Source: Flavobacterium sp. I3-2
Lineage (GTDB): Bacteria > Bacteroidota > Bacteroidia > Flavobacteriales > Flavobacteriaceae
Assembly (NCBI RefSeq): GCF_013389595.1
Contig: NZ_CP058306.1
Coordinates: 2,852,001 to 2,916,000 of the forward strand
DNA: 64,000 nt
Direction of reading: 5' to 3'
The first letter of the stretch is position 1. Every line of letters begins with the position of its first letter. Positions 8,452 to 17,923 of the stretch are shown one piece after another. The position numbers were made by a program, and so were the translations under genes. Under the pieces are notes generated by a model. That model was not told where the DNA came from. It saw only the letters and a program-made list of their open reading frames with translations, and did not search any database.

Positions 8452-9116
8452 TCGTATAGTTTTTAAAATTAAAAATGCAGTTCTAAAATTTTATTAATTC
8501 AGCTGATTTTATTCATTTTAACAAATCATACTGACTCTTTAAAAATTTGTCTAATTTATTAATTTTAATTTTTTTTAAATTAAAAAAACAACAATAAATA
8601 GATAATTTCACTAAATATAATTATGTAATTTCTATTTTTTTCTATTTAAACAAATTGCATATTAAAAATACATTACATTTTACTTTTAATGGTTGTCAAC
8701 ACTACAAAATCACATCTTACTTTTTATTTATTTTAGTTTAAATTATGTTTTGTTTCCAAATTATTAGATTTCATAATAAATCTCTGATTCTCTTTTTTAA
8801 ATTCGCTATTCAATAAATAAGATTTAACCTATTAAATAATGTATTTTGTTTTGCTGCACTTGATGCTGCATCGCATTTCCTTTGCTTATGAGACCCTGAC
8901 CCGAGCTTGCGAACTATACGAAGTAAAACGAGTTTAGGGTAACATTAAAAAGAACAATTACTTTTAATGTCTGGATTACGAATCTATTTAATAATTTAAA
9001 CTGCTTTTTCAAAGGGTTTTGATTCTACCTTCTGACTACATTTGGTTATTATAGTACGTATTACAATTTCTTATCTTTTTTCTTCTTCTTTAAATGCACT
9101 AAAGAAGCAAAGTGCT
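8452..9116. repeat. AT-rich promoter spacer followed by composite repeat DNA
   Basis: The first 370 nt are very AT-rich and should hold the promoter of the leftward 221-aa gene. From about 8850 onward the DNA is composite repeat. It contains a TGCTGCACTTGATGCTGCATCGCA phrase (recurring near 34300 and 58120) and a block at about 8982-9116 that recurs almost unchanged at 31097-31226. No gene was seen. Confidence 0.55.
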
Positions 9117-9336
9117 TCGACGCAGTCTAAATACGGTCTAAAGGGTTTCGAACGCTAAATCAAAAGAACTCACTTCGTTTCAAATACAAGCCTTATGCTA
9201 TATATGATTCTTTAATACAGAAAGTGAAAGGCACCGTATTCATGAGAACGAAAACAAATATTAACGCTCGAATAAACACCTTTTGATTTTACGCTTTTCT
9301 CAACTTTTAGACTCTCGTATTTATACTGTATGTCGA
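9117..9336 (+). repeat. Long hairpin repeat A, stem type 1, with element B in its loop
   Basis: The 5' arm (CGACGCAGTCTAAATACGG, then CGCTAAATCAAAAG) pairs with the 3' arm (CTTTTGATTTTACG, then TTTTAGACTCTCGTATTTATACTG and TGTCG). The hairpin loop is occupied by element B at 9182-9275. The arms stay complementary although their loop holds a foreign element. Confidence 0.75.
9182..9275 (+). repeat. Mobile-like element B, copy 1
   Basis: This copy begins AAATACAAGCC and ends GCTCGAATAA. It lies inside the loop of an A hairpin. The internal TATTCATGAG ... CTCGAATA stem is present. At 94 nt it is slightly longer than the 90 nt of most copies. Confidence 0.75.
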
Positions 9337-9685
9337 GTTTGCGATTCTGCGGAATATTTAATTTCATTTTCAAATCTTCAAATCAACTCATTTTCAAATT
9401 CTATTCCCGATTCCCTACTCCTTATTATACTTACTCACCTCGTTACCAGCCACCTCGTCACTCGTTACCTATTACTTGTCACTAATTACAAATTCACTTA
9501 CCTTATAACTTTAGTACCTTCTAACCTAATCCTCATTTTCAAATTTAAAAATCCCAAGCTCCCTAATCTCAAAACATCCTTTCGACTATATTCGTTTAAG
9601 TTATCGATAAAAAAAATCAAATTACTTTATTAAAATAACTAAAGTTTACTTTCTTTGCTTTTAGAAAACAAAAAGCATGCATTTG
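9337..9685. repeat. Repeat-derived spacer before the OmpR-type operon
   Basis: This is low-complexity DNA (CATTTTCAAAT and CTTACCTTATAAC phrases, short CTCGTTACC-like repeats at about 9435-9480) with no credible gene. The last 60 nt must contain the promoter of the regulator gene that follows. Confidence 0.45.
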
Positions 9686-10396
9686 ATGAAAAAAATTCTT
9701 TTAGTTGAAGACGAATCTAGTGTAGTTTCATTTATTAAGAAAGGTTTACAAGAATTGGGTTATGAAATCTCAGTAGCTTTTGATGGTCAAACTGCACTTA
9801 AAATGGTTCATACGCATCATTTTGATTTGATTATTTTAGACATTATGCTTCCAGATATTAATGGTTTACAAGTCTGCAAAGAAATCAGAGAAAATAATAA
9901 AACAATTCCTATTTTATTTTTGACTGCCTTAGGATCGTCAGAAAATATTGTGATTGGTTTAGAAAGTGGCGGAGACGATTATTTAGTAAAACCTTTTAAA
10001 TTTGTTGAACTTGTAGCAAGAATTAAATCGTTGATTAGAAGAACGCATCATGTGATTGGTACAAATGAAGAAGATTTAATTGACAATAAATACATTTACA
10101 AATTTGACGACTTAACTGTAAATGATTACTATAAAAAAGTAACCCGAGAGGGACTTGAAATAAATTTAACTTCGACAGAATATAAGCTTTTAATGTATTT
10201 TTTACAGAATCCTGGTAAAGTAATATCTCGAACAGAAATATTGGATGCCGTTTGGGGAGTTAATTATGATTTAGGTACAAACGTAGTTGATGTTTATGTA
10301 AACTATTTAAGAAAAAAATTAGATTTTGGAAAAGAAAAACGCATTATTCATACGGTAATTGGTATGGGATATGTTTTAAAAACAGCTCATGATTAA
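9686..10396 (+). CDS. OmpR/PhoB-family response regulator (236 aa)
   Basis: I prefer the ATG at 9686 (MKKILLVEDES), which puts the first receiver strand at residue 3 as is usual. The ATG at 9677 would add MHL. The receiver domain has E8-D9 and the phospho-acceptor Asp in LIILDIMLPD (residue 52 from this start). The C-terminal winged helix runs from NDYYKKVTREGLEINLTSTEYKLLMYFLQNPGKVISRTEILDAVWG to the end. The stop overlaps the kinase start by 8 nt, so they are an operon and cognate pair. Confidence 0.93.
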   Translation: MKKILLVEDESSVVSFIKKGLQELGYEISVAFDGQTALKMVHTHHFDLIILDIMLPDINGLQVCKEIRENNKTIPILFLTALGSSENIVIGLESGGDDYLVKPFKFVELVARIKSLIRRTHHVIGTNEEDLIDNKYIYKFDDLTVNDYYKKVTREGLEINLTSTEYKLLMYFLQNPGKVISRTEILDAVWGVNYDLGTNVVDVYVNYLRKKLDFGKEKRIIHTVIGMGYVLKTAHD

Positions 10397-11768
10397 ATTT
10401 AAATCAACACAAATAAAAACCATGTTGATGTTGACGATTGCTTCATCAACCATATTATTCATTTTTAGTTTTTTAGTTTACTTTTCTATTGTTCGGTTTT
10501 CTCACGAACGTTTTTATGAATTATTAAAAATTAGAATTGAAACGCTTATTTTATCAAACAATCAATTTCCAACAAACTTTGAAAACATTGTAAATGAAAT
10601 CATTGGTAAGTCAGAACTTCCAGAAGAAAAAGACTATATATTACAGATACAAAATAAAAAACAATTAGAAAATATTGAAAAAATCATAGATGCTCCTAAT
10701 CATTTTTTTAATGAAGTTTATAAAAAAGAATACGCAACTTTTAATAATGATACTTATTCTTTTGTAGCTAAACGTTTTTTATTTGATAACAAGGAATATA
10801 TAGCAGTTGTTAAGGCTGAAAATGTATATGTTGTTTATTATTTAAATTATTTAGAAAAAACCTTATTGATATGCTTGTTATTAGCTTTGTTTTTTTCGGC
10901 TATATTTTCATTTTATCTATCTAAAACACTTTATAAACCAATTGGAGTTATCACTAAAAAAGTAAAGCAAATTAGCACCGAAAATTTACACTTACGATTA
11001 GCTAATGAAAATTACAACAAAGAATTAAGTGATTTGATTGATACATTTAACGATATGCTTAATCGATTAGAAACTTCTTTTGAAACACAAAATTACTTAA
11101 TTGGAAATGTATCGCATGAATTAAGAACTCCACTGACTTCAATTATGGGCGAAGCAGAGGTTTCACTTGCTTTAGAAAGAGATAAAGAGAGTTATAAACA
11201 AACTTTAGGAATTGTATTAAACGAAGCCGAAAAGTTAGATAAAAAGTTAAATGCACTTTTATTAATAGCCCAAACTGGATTTAATGGTAAAATTCAAAAA
11301 ATGGATTTAACTCGTACAGACCAATTGCTTTGGGATGTAATTGAAACTTTAAAACGTTTAAATAATAAAAATAATATTGTTGTTGACTTAAGTATGATAC
11401 CTGATAATCCTAAAAAATTAAAGGTAAAAGGCAACGAGCAATTGCTACACTTAGCACTTTCTAATATTATTAGTAATGCTTGTAAATATTCAAATTACCA
11501 ACAAGTCAAGGTTGCTTTAGGAGCTACAAATACACATGTCTATATTATTGTGAAAGATGACGGAATAGGTATACCCGAAAAGGATATGAATAAAATTTAC
11601 GATCCGTTTTTTAGAGCCTCTAATACGCAAAATTATGAAGGTTATGGTATTGGTTTACCTCTTGCCAAAAACATCATTCAAATGCATAATGGTGAAGTGA
11701 TTGTAAATTCTGTAGTTAAAAAAGGAACAACTGTAGAAATTAAAATTCCGACGATACAAGAATTTTAA
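10389..11768 (+). CDS. HAMP-containing sensor histidine kinase (459 aa)
   Basis: The order is a membrane helix (residues about 11-33), a periplasmic domain to about 153, a second helix (TLLICLLLALFFSAIFSFYL), a HAMP region, then HisKA with NVSHELRTPLTSIMGEAE. The ATPase domain follows with NIISNACKYS (N box), DDGIGIP (G1), FFRASN (F box) and GYGIGLPLAKNI (G2). All catalytic boxes are intact. The roughly 120-residue periplasmic domain has no motif I recognise. Its regulator is immediately upstream, and the UspA-like and DUF1275 genes follow. Confidence 0.93.
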   Translation: MIKFKSTQIKTMLMLTIASSTILFIFSFLVYFSIVRFSHERFYELLKIRIETLILSNNQFPTNFENIVNEIIGKSELPEEKDYILQIQNKKQLENIEKIIDAPNHFFNEVYKKEYATFNNDTYSFVAKRFLFDNKEYIAVVKAENVYVVYYLNYLEKTLLICLLLALFFSAIFSFYLSKTLYKPIGVITKKVKQISTENLHLRLANENYNKELSDLIDTFNDMLNRLETSFETQNYLIGNVSHELRTPLTSIMGEAEVSLALERDKESYKQTLGIVLNEAEKLDKKLNALLLIAQTGFNGKIQKMDLTRTDQLLWDVIETLKRLNNKNNIVVDLSMIPDNPKKLKVKGNEQLLHLALSNIISNACKYSNYQQVKVALGATNTHVYIIVKDDGIGIPEKDMNKIYDPFFRASNTQNYEGYGIGLPLAKNIIQMHNGEVIVNSVVKKGTTVEIKIPTIQEF

Positions 11769-11771
11769 TCT

Positions 11772-11825
11772 CATTTTAATTTCTATAATAGCATTTTAAT
11801 TTCATTTAAATAATATTCTAATTTC
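11772..11825 (+). promoter_or_regulatory. Three direct repeats TTTAATTTC-type, candidate OmpR-class operator
   Basis: CATTTTAATTTC occurs at 11772-11783 and 11792-11803, and ATTCTAATTTC at 11815-11825. Their ends are spaced 20 and 22 nt apart, about two helical turns each. They lie 40-95 nt before the UspA-like start and directly after an OmpR-type system. The repeat spacing is seen; binding by the regulator is inferred. Confidence 0.4.
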
Positions 11826-11865
11826 ACGAACATAGCTTTGTCTTCATAATAAATAACACATAAAA

Positions 11866-12357
11866 ATGAAGACAAAAAATATTTTAATTCCAACAGATTT
11901 TTCATTAGAATCTTTAAACATTGTAAAAACTCTTTTATCCGAAGCTGTATCTAAACAACTTGAAGAAACTTACCATATTGTGTTTATTACAGGTTATGAT
12001 AAAGGCGATTCTATTCGTGACCTTTTATTTCAGTCTGACGCTTCGATTATTCAAAAGCTAAAAACTAACGAATTTAATGAAGCGCTAGGTATTTTAAAAA
12101 ATAAATATGCCAAGTATTTTATAAGTTCAAAATTTATACTTTACAACGGATATTTTCAATCGCGTTTTAATCAAGTTATATCTTGTAATAAAATTGACGA
12201 AATTTATTTTAGTGCTACCAAACCCAAAAGTACTTTAAAAAATATTTTCTGCTTGAATAAAAATATTAAAAAATGTGAATTACCAAAATATGAAATTCAA
12301 ATAGAAACGCCTATAAAATCATTTGAAAAAGAGAGACTTGCAGGTTTCTTTTCATAA
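11866..12357 (+). CDS. UspA-like protein (163 aa)
   Basis: The N-terminus MKTKNILIPTDFSLESLNIVKTLLSEA is the usual opening of a universal-stress-protein fold, with the I-P-T-D-F-S motif. The second half (YNGYFQSRFNQVISCNKIDEIYFSATKPK) lacks a clear G-x2-G-x9-G(S/T) ATP-binding loop, so it may be a non-ATP-binding or degenerate member. It sits between the kinase and the DUF1275 gene in the same orientation, 97 nt after the kinase. Confidence 0.6.
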   Translation: MKTKNILIPTDFSLESLNIVKTLLSEAVSKQLEETYHIVFITGYDKGDSIRDLLFQSDASIIQKLKTNEFNEALGILKNKYAKYFISSKFILYNGYFQSRFNQVISCNKIDEIYFSATKPKSTLKNIFCLNKNIKKCELPKYEIQIETPIKSFEKERLAGFFS

Positions 12358-12369
12358 TATTTTAATCTT

Positions 12370-13188
12370 ATGTTAAGAAAATTTAGTACAAGTAGAACTT
12401 TATCAGACAATATAAAATTAGGTGGTCTTACTGCATTTACTGCCGGTACTATAAATATTGCATCGTTAATAATATTTTTGAATTTCACTTCAAATATCAC
12501 AGGACATTATGCCATATTATCTGCAGAAATAAGTAAGGGAAACTGGGGGCAAGTTGGCGTTGTAGCTCTTTGGATAATTTTATTTTTTCTTGGTAATTTT
12601 TTATCGAATTTAATTGTAATTAATGTAACTAAATTCAACCAATATCTTGCACATGCCTTGCCATTGGTTTTGGAAATCATATGCTTAATCTTTGTTGGTT
12701 ATTATGGTAATAAATATTATAGTGGTCAACAAAATCAAACGGAATTACTTGTTGCTTTGATGCTTTTCTCAACCGGATTACAAAATGGCTTAACAGCTAG
12801 TATTTCAAATTTTGCTATTAAAACAACGCATCTTACAGGTACCACTACAGATTTAGGTATATTATTTTCGATGTTTACAATGAAAAAATATCGAAAAAAC
12901 AAAGCACTTGTAAGTAGAGCCAAAGTACTTTTAGTTATAGTTATATCTTATTTATTAGGTGCTATATTTGCAGGTATTTTTTATCATTACTTTAAATTTT
13001 ACATATTTTATCTCATTTCTGTTTGTTTACTAGTTGTTATAGTTTACGATTTTTATAAGATTTATGCTCGACATTTCAGTACAGAATTTAGATATCATAA
13101 AATATACAAAAGGAATGATCCAATAGTTTTGTTTCTTATTAGGTTTAAACAACAAAACAATACTACTCAAACTATATTTAAATCTTAA
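12370..13188 (+). CDS. DUF1275 (YoaK-like) family membrane protein (272 aa)
   Basis: About six membrane helices are visible. The family-typical pattern is NITGHYAILSAE, a helix with LFFLGNFLSNLIV, then FSTGLQNGLTASIS, ...TTHLTGTTTDLGILFSM and a helix with YLLGAIFAGIFYHY. The TTHLTGTxTDLG motif is characteristic of DUF1275. The start is 12 nt after the UspA-like stop, so the two are probably co-transcribed. The family's substrate is unknown to me. Confidence 0.85.
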   Translation: MLRKFSTSRTLSDNIKLGGLTAFTAGTINIASLIIFLNFTSNITGHYAILSAEISKGNWGQVGVVALWIILFFLGNFLSNLIVINVTKFNQYLAHALPLVLEIICLIFVGYYGNKYYSGQQNQTELLVALMLFSTGLQNGLTASISNFAIKTTHLTGTTTDLGILFSMFTMKKYRKNKALVSRAKVLLVIVISYLLGAIFAGIFYHYFKFYIFYLISVCLLVVIVYDFYKIYARHFSTEFRYHKIYKRNDPIVLFLIRFKQQNNTTQTIFKS

Positions 13189-13226
13189 AAAAAAATCAAC
13201 TTATTAATTTAAGTTGATTTTTTTTA
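13189..13226 (+). terminator. Rho-independent terminator after the DUF1275 gene
   Basis: AAAATCAACTT (13192-13202) pairs perfectly with AAGTTGATTTT (13211-13221) across an 8-nt loop, and T residues follow to 13225. It begins directly after the stop codon. Confidence 0.8.
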
Positions 13227-13591
13227 AAAAATTATAAATTAAATACCATTCTTAAGATTTCAAGCCTTAGGTTATATACCGCATTTTAATCGGAATATCA
13301 TTTTCAAATTAAATATTCATTTTAAGCTTTAGGCAATAGGCTGTATACCGTGTTTTTAATCAGAATATGATTTCAAATCTTTAAATTTTCAAATTCGTTT
13401 TCCGATTCTCTTTTTCCCTATTCTCTATTTCAATGAACTTGTTTTGATTGTACTAAATATTCTATTTTGTCAAACTTGACTTGGAAAGCATCGCATCTAG
13501 TTTTCAAGAGTTTGTAATGGTTTTAATAGTACGTTTTAGATTGTTACATTTTGCTTTAACTTTTGGCTTGATCCAAAAGTTACAAAAGATC

Positions 13592-13730
13592 AAGACTGCA
13601 AAAAGAAATTCTAAAAATGCGCGCATTTTGCTAAATCATTTGAATCTTGCTTTTTCAAAGCTTCAGTCAGCCAAATGATTCTTTACGCAAAAAGCTTCAT
13701 TTTCTTAACGTATTTCTTTTCGATGTCGGG
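13592..13730 (+). repeat. Long hairpin repeat A, stem type 3 (copy in duplication unit 1)
   Basis: The 5' arm GACTGCAAAAAGAAATTC ... GCGCGCATTTTGC ... AATCATTTG pairs with the 3' arm CAAATGATT ... CGCAAAAAGC ... CATTTTCTTAACG ... ATTTCTTTTCG. The apical segment CTTGCTTTTTCAAAGCTTCAGTCAG is the same as in stem types 1 and 2, and the base ends in GATGTCGGG. Confidence 0.75.
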
Positions 13731-14174
13731 TTTGCGATTCTACTGAATATTTAATTTCATTTTCAAATTTTCAAATTATTACATTTTCAAATTGAATTCC
13801 CGATTCTCTATTTCCTTATTCCCTATTCTAATGAACGTTTTTGCTTGTACTCAATAATCTATTCTGCGGAATATTTAATTTCATTTTCAAATTAAATATT
13901 CATTTTAAGCTTTAGGCAATAGGCTGTATACCGTTTTTTTAATCAGAATATGATTTCAAATCTTTAAATTTTCAAATTCGTTTTCCGATTCTCTTTTTCC
14001 CTATTCTCTATTTCAATGAACTTGTTTTGATTGTACTAAATATTCTATTTTGTCAAACTTGACTTGGAAAGCATCGCATCTAGTTTTCAAGAGTTTGTAA
14101 TGGTTTTAATAGTACGTTTTAGATTGTTACATTTTGCTTTAACTTTTGGCTTGATCCAAAAGTTACAAAAGATC

Positions 14175-14313
14175 AAGACTGCAAAAAGAAATTCTAAAAA
14201 TGCGCGCATTTTGCTAAATCATTTGAATCTTGCTTTTTCAAAGCTTCAGTCAGCCAAATGATTCTTTACGCAAAAAGCTTCATTTTCTTAACGTATTTCT
14301 TTTCGATGTCGGG
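14175..14313 (+). repeat. Long hairpin repeat A, stem type 3 (copy in duplication unit 2)
   Basis: This is identical to the copy at 13592-13730, offset by 583 nt. Confidence 0.75.
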
Positions 14314-14464
14314 TTTGCGATTCTACTGAATATTTAATTTCATTTTCAAATTTTCAAATTATTACATTTTCAAATTGAATTCCCGATTCTCTATTTCCTT
14401 ATTCCCTATTCTAATGAACGTTTTTGCTTGTACTCAATAATCTATTCTGCGGAATATTTAATTT

Positions 14465-14606
14465 CATTTTCAAATTAATTATACATTCTTTGGCTGTAAG
14501 CTATATGCTGTAAGCTGAATTCTAAATCGGAAAATCATTTTCAAATCTTTAAATCAACTCATTTTCAAATTCTATTCTCTTTTCCCTATTCCCTATTCCC
14601 TATTCC
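14465..14606. repeat. Short tandem repeats downstream of the RteC gene
   Basis: This holds TAGGC/GTAAGC-type units at about 14490-14520 and a CCCTATT heptamer array at about 14578-14605. The array runs up to the stop codon of the leftward RteC-domain gene. Confidence 0.55.
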
Positions 14607-15446
14607 CTAAAAATACCCTTGTTCAATCTTAAATTTCAATTTATCAGCCAGTTTATTTAAAAAGCGAGTCGAATCAATTTTTCTACGTTTTATATCTAAG
14701 AAATCGCGGTACAATTGCGAACAAATCTCGATATTAAATATTTTCTCAAATTGTAAAGCCAATTCTTGTAAGGTACATTGTTCCACATTTACAGCCCCAG
14801 AGTAGTATAAAGCATAAACCAGTTCAATAGCATCTACCTTATGAGCCTGCCAAACCAAAGGAGAAACTTCTACTGTAGAGGTTTTGCTTGTATTTTGATT
14901 TTTAATTGCCTTTATTTTTTTGTTACAAAACGCTAACCATTTTTCATAAGCTTTCATTTTTGCAGTTAGTAAGCCATGAGAGCAAGTGCTTCGGATGTCT
15001 GAAAACAAATGATTGGGTGAATAATAATTTAACGTAGTTTCGAGACGTTTAAAAAACAAATCGTCTTTACTACAATCGTTTTGCTTTAAGTAATTATAAA
15101 AAAACGGTTCGGTTTTAAAAAAAGTATAGGCCTCTTTACTGTATTTTTTGAATACTGATATGTCATTAAAAGCAATTTGCGGAACTTCTTGATACAAACG
15201 CAGTAATAGATTTAAATAAAGATAATCAGAAATCAACTCAGGTTTATGTTTTTTAAAAAATTCAATTTCAAAATCAACCGACTCAAATTCATTATCTCTT
15301 ACCAATTGGTTAAGTTTGGTAATACCCGTTTTTATTAATGTTATTTGTTTTTTTAATTTACTTTCTTGTGCTATGTCGCAAGTTTCAAATAGGGCAACAT
15401 CACAAGAGCAATCTTTAATGACCTCTTGAATTTTTGACTGTAACAT
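14607..15446 (-). CDS. RteC-domain protein (279 aa)
   Basis: The C-terminal two-thirds match the RteC family. The signs are RSTCSHGLLTAKMKAYEKWLAF, then PLVWQAHKVDAIELVYALYYSGAVN and the end FNIEICSQLYRDFLDIKRRKIDSTRFLNKLADKLKFKIEQG. RteC was first described as a regulator of excision of Bacteroides tetracycline-resistance conjugative elements. Many chromosomal relatives exist with no known mobile element, and none is seen here. It starts 32 nt after the PLP/GNAT gene, so it is its operon partner. A regulatory role is inferred from the family. Confidence 0.82.
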   Translation of the reverse strand: MLQSKIQEVIKDCSCDVALFETCDIAQESKLKKQITLIKTGITKLNQLVRDNEFESVDFEIEFFKKHKPELISDYLYLNLLLRLYQEVPQIAFNDISVFKKYSKEAYTFFKTEPFFYNYLKQNDCSKDDLFFKRLETTLNYYSPNHLFSDIRSTCSHGLLTAKMKAYEKWLAFCNKKIKAIKNQNTSKTSTVEVSPLVWQAHKVDAIELVYALYYSGAVNVEQCTLQELALQFEKIFNIEICSQLYRDFLDIKRRKIDSTRFLNKLADKLKFKIEQGYF

Positions 15447-15477
15447 ACACTTTAAGTTAAGGGGTAAATACTAAAAC

Positions 15478-17856
15478 TTAATTCTCAAAATTTGATAGTT
15501 GGTCTGTGTCAAAATTTTCTTTCACCAAAACGTAAGCAAATTTCGAATAGGATTGAGCTCCTAATTTCTTTTTCTCAAAAACAGCAGAAAACCCTAAAAA
15601 AACAGTTTCAAATTCCATTTTTTGTGCAACAGTTATAGTTTTATATAAAAGTTGTCGATATAATTTTAAACGTAATTCAACATCGTCAAACAAACCAATT
15701 AAAATCGGATTATATGATTTATTGGTATGGTTGACATAACAGAATACACAACCTATAATTTTATCTGTATTGGGTAATGTAGCTACAATAAACTCCCAGT
15801 TTTGATGGGCATTCATCGCCTCGAATACCTTTTTATCGTACATAAAATTATTAATTGCCAGGTTGTTATTTTTTACTTGAGCATACAATTTATAAGCATC
15901 ATCTAACTCTTCATTATTCAGGTATTTTTTACTTTTTAAATCAAAAACATCAATAAAAGGCCGTATGTCATTTTTAAAATGTCTCCTATCTTTTTTGGAA
16001 AGTAACTTAGTTATATCCGTCTCTCGGTTCCATTTAAATATACAGGTATCGGGCATCTGAATTTTGACCAAACCTTTATTAAAAAAAAGTTGTTCTTCTT
16101 TTTTATTCAAGTCAAAATCTCTAAAAAAGAACTTATTTACATCAGTAGCTTCAAAAATTTTGAGTAAATCATCCACAACTACTTCTAAAATTTTTGTATC
16201 GTTATCTTTTATATACAAATGTTTGCCTTCTGTAAATGGGCTCGCAATAGACCAAGCTTTAGCACATAAAAACAACGGATTTTCTTTTCGAATTTGTTCT
16301 ACTTTATCAGAAACAAATGCTGTAGCCAAAACATCTTCTTTCCAAATTGATTCGGTAACAGCGGTTAAAGCAACACACTCATTATCTAAAAACCAACCAT
16401 AATATTTAAAAGACATATAGTTTATATTCGAAGTATCGAGCGAGTTAAAGGTTTTTTCGAGCCATGTAAAACCTTGATAATCTAACGCATTTTCATTTCC
16501 CAATACTTCGTTCCATAATTCCTCTTCAATTTCAGAAATCGAATTCCAACTTTTTAAAACATATTTCGTTTCAGCATCCGTTTTATCATCAGACACTTTA
16601 ATTTTAAAAGCTTTTTCGATTAAGTTTCTTGAATTATTGGTCTTATTTAAAGCTTCTTGAAAATGATGAGCAATACAAGTTATTAAATCAGTTATTTGTT
16701 CATTTGCATTGTGGTTAGAAACCGTGATTCTTAAACCAGCATTTCGCATTGGAACAGCAGGATAGATACCTGGATTTACAAAAAAACCTTCGGCATGTAA
16801 ATAATTCGCTAAATTAAATGCCGTTTGGGGTAAAGCCGTCCCCAAATAAAAAACAGGTGTATGGGCAAACGAAATAATGGGTAAGTCATACTTTGTAAAT
16901 AAATCATTAGCCAAAGCTATTTTATGATTTAAAGTATCTTGGAGTTTGTAAATTTCTTCAGACAAATGAATTTTTGCCGAAGCAATAGCTGCCGCTACAG
17001 CTGCAGGTTCTAATTGAGCTGAAAAGGTCAAAGGACCTCCAAAATTTTTAATTTCATTATGTTTTATTGCATCGCCACAAATTACAACCGCACCACTTGC
17101 TCCAAAGGTTTTACTTAAAGTTGCCACTATAGTAACATTTGGTGGTACCACATCAAAATGTGCTTTTACAAAGCCTGTGCCGTGAGTTCCTTTCCAGCTC
17201 ATACCATGTACATCATCAAAATACAAATGCAATTCGCTATATTTTTTACATAAATTTTTCAATTCTTCGATAGGAGCACGATCACCAAACATAGAATAAA
17301 TACCATCAGCCATATACCAAATTTTCTTTTTGGTTCGTCTGTATTTTATCAATAACGTTTCTAATTGTTCTAAATTATTATGCCTCACTAATTCTACCAC
17401 ACATCCTTTATTTTTAAGCATACTACAAGCCTGTTGCACACTCCAATGTACCTGATGGTCTAAAATTACAACCTCATCATAATCTACTAACTGGGGTATA
17501 ATTCCCAAATGTGCTAACGTACTGTTTTTACAAATAATCACTTCTTGCCCAAACATTTGCTTAAGTAATGCTTCTAATTCAGCATATAAGGGATGTGAGA
17601 TATATGTTTTTGACAAGGGAAATTGGGTTCCGTATTTCATAATAGCCTCAGCTCCTGCGCTTTTTAAACGTATATCTTGTTCTAACCCTAAATACCCGGT
17701 GGTTGCAAAATGCCAACATTTTTTACCTTTTATTTGTAGCGAATTTCCGTTTAAAAACGAATCTTCTGCATACAAATGTACCGTATGTTGCTCTTTAGCA
17801 TTTTCAATCAAATCGCTGATGGTTTTAAATGGGTTGTTGTGATTAATTTTAGCCAT
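15478..17856 (-). CDS. Fusion: PLP-dependent AONS/KBL-type enzyme + GNAT-like domain (792 aa)
   Basis: Residues about 10-400 form a fold-type I alpha-oxoamine-synthase-like enzyme related to 8-amino-7-oxononanoate synthase and 2-amino-3-ketobutyrate CoA ligase. GDRAPIEELKNLCKKY is followed by LYFDDVHGMSWKGTHGTG (cofactor residues D214 and H217) and VATLSKTFGASG with Schiff-base lysine K249. Residues about 430-790 form a GNAT/FemAB-like acyltransferase half (ESIWKEDVLATAFVSDKV; FIVATLPNTDKIIGCVFCYVN; LRLKLYRQLLYKTI). Such an enzyme would condense an amino acid with an acyl-CoA and then possibly acylate the product. The substrate is unknown. It is divergent from the STAS-like gene. Confidence 0.82.
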   Translation of the reverse strand: MAKINHNNPFKTISDLIENAKEQHTVHLYAEDSFLNGNSLQIKGKKCWHFATTGYLGLEQDIRLKSAGAEAIMKYGTQFPLSKTYISHPLYAELEALLKQMFGQEVIICKNSTLAHLGIIPQLVDYDEVVILDHQVHWSVQQACSMLKNKGCVVELVRHNNLEQLETLLIKYRRTKKKIWYMADGIYSMFGDRAPIEELKNLCKKYSELHLYFDDVHGMSWKGTHGTGFVKAHFDVVPPNVTIVATLSKTFGASGAVVICGDAIKHNEIKNFGGPLTFSAQLEPAAVAAAIASAKIHLSEEIYKLQDTLNHKIALANDLFTKYDLPIISFAHTPVFYLGTALPQTAFNLANYLHAEGFFVNPGIYPAVPMRNAGLRITVSNHNANEQITDLITCIAHHFQEALNKTNNSRNLIEKAFKIKVSDDKTDAETKYVLKSWNSISEIEEELWNEVLGNENALDYQGFTWLEKTFNSLDTSNINYMSFKYYGWFLDNECVALTAVTESIWKEDVLATAFVSDKVEQIRKENPLFLCAKAWSIASPFTEGKHLYIKDNDTKILEVVVDDLLKIFEATDVNKFFFRDFDLNKKEEQLFFNKGLVKIQMPDTCIFKWNRETDITKLLSKKDRRHFKNDIRPFIDVFDLKSKKYLNNEELDDAYKLYAQVKNNNLAINNFMYDKKVFEAMNAHQNWEFIVATLPNTDKIIGCVFCYVNHTNKSYNPILIGLFDDVELRLKLYRQLLYKTITVAQKMEFETVFLGFSAVFEKKKLGAQSYSKFAYVLVKENFDTDQLSNFEN

Positions 17857-17923
17857 AATAAAAAAATTAGAACTTTAAAATTGCAAATTAAACTAGTCTA
17901 AACCATCAACATAAGTCAAAAAA

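Larger units (their letters stand above)
13299..14464 (+). repeat. 583-bp tandem duplication (two units)
   Basis: Units 13299-13881 and 13882-14464 are almost identical at a constant offset of 583 nt. One substitution is visible (GTGTTTTT versus GTTTTTTT in the phrase after GCTGTATACC). Both unit ends fall in the phrase CATTTTCAAATTAA, which also follows the second unit at about 14466-14479. This suggests duplication by recombination between short homologies. Each unit holds one A hairpin of stem type 3. Confidence 0.85.

Noticed and set aside
9283..9633. Open frame of 116 codons
   Set aside because: It runs through A-repeat arm and low-complexity spacer text; the composition is Ser/Leu-rich and the frame is not kept in other copies of the repeat.
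13481..14261. Two identical 65-codon frames (MESIASSFQEF...)
   Set aside because: They are the translation of the duplicated spacer including a type-3 hairpin. The identity comes from DNA duplication, and the same frame is broken in the copy at 30367.
14607..15446. RteC as evidence for a conjugative transposon here
   Set aside because: No integrase, mobilisation or transfer genes are nearby; chromosomal RteC-domain proteins are common in this family.
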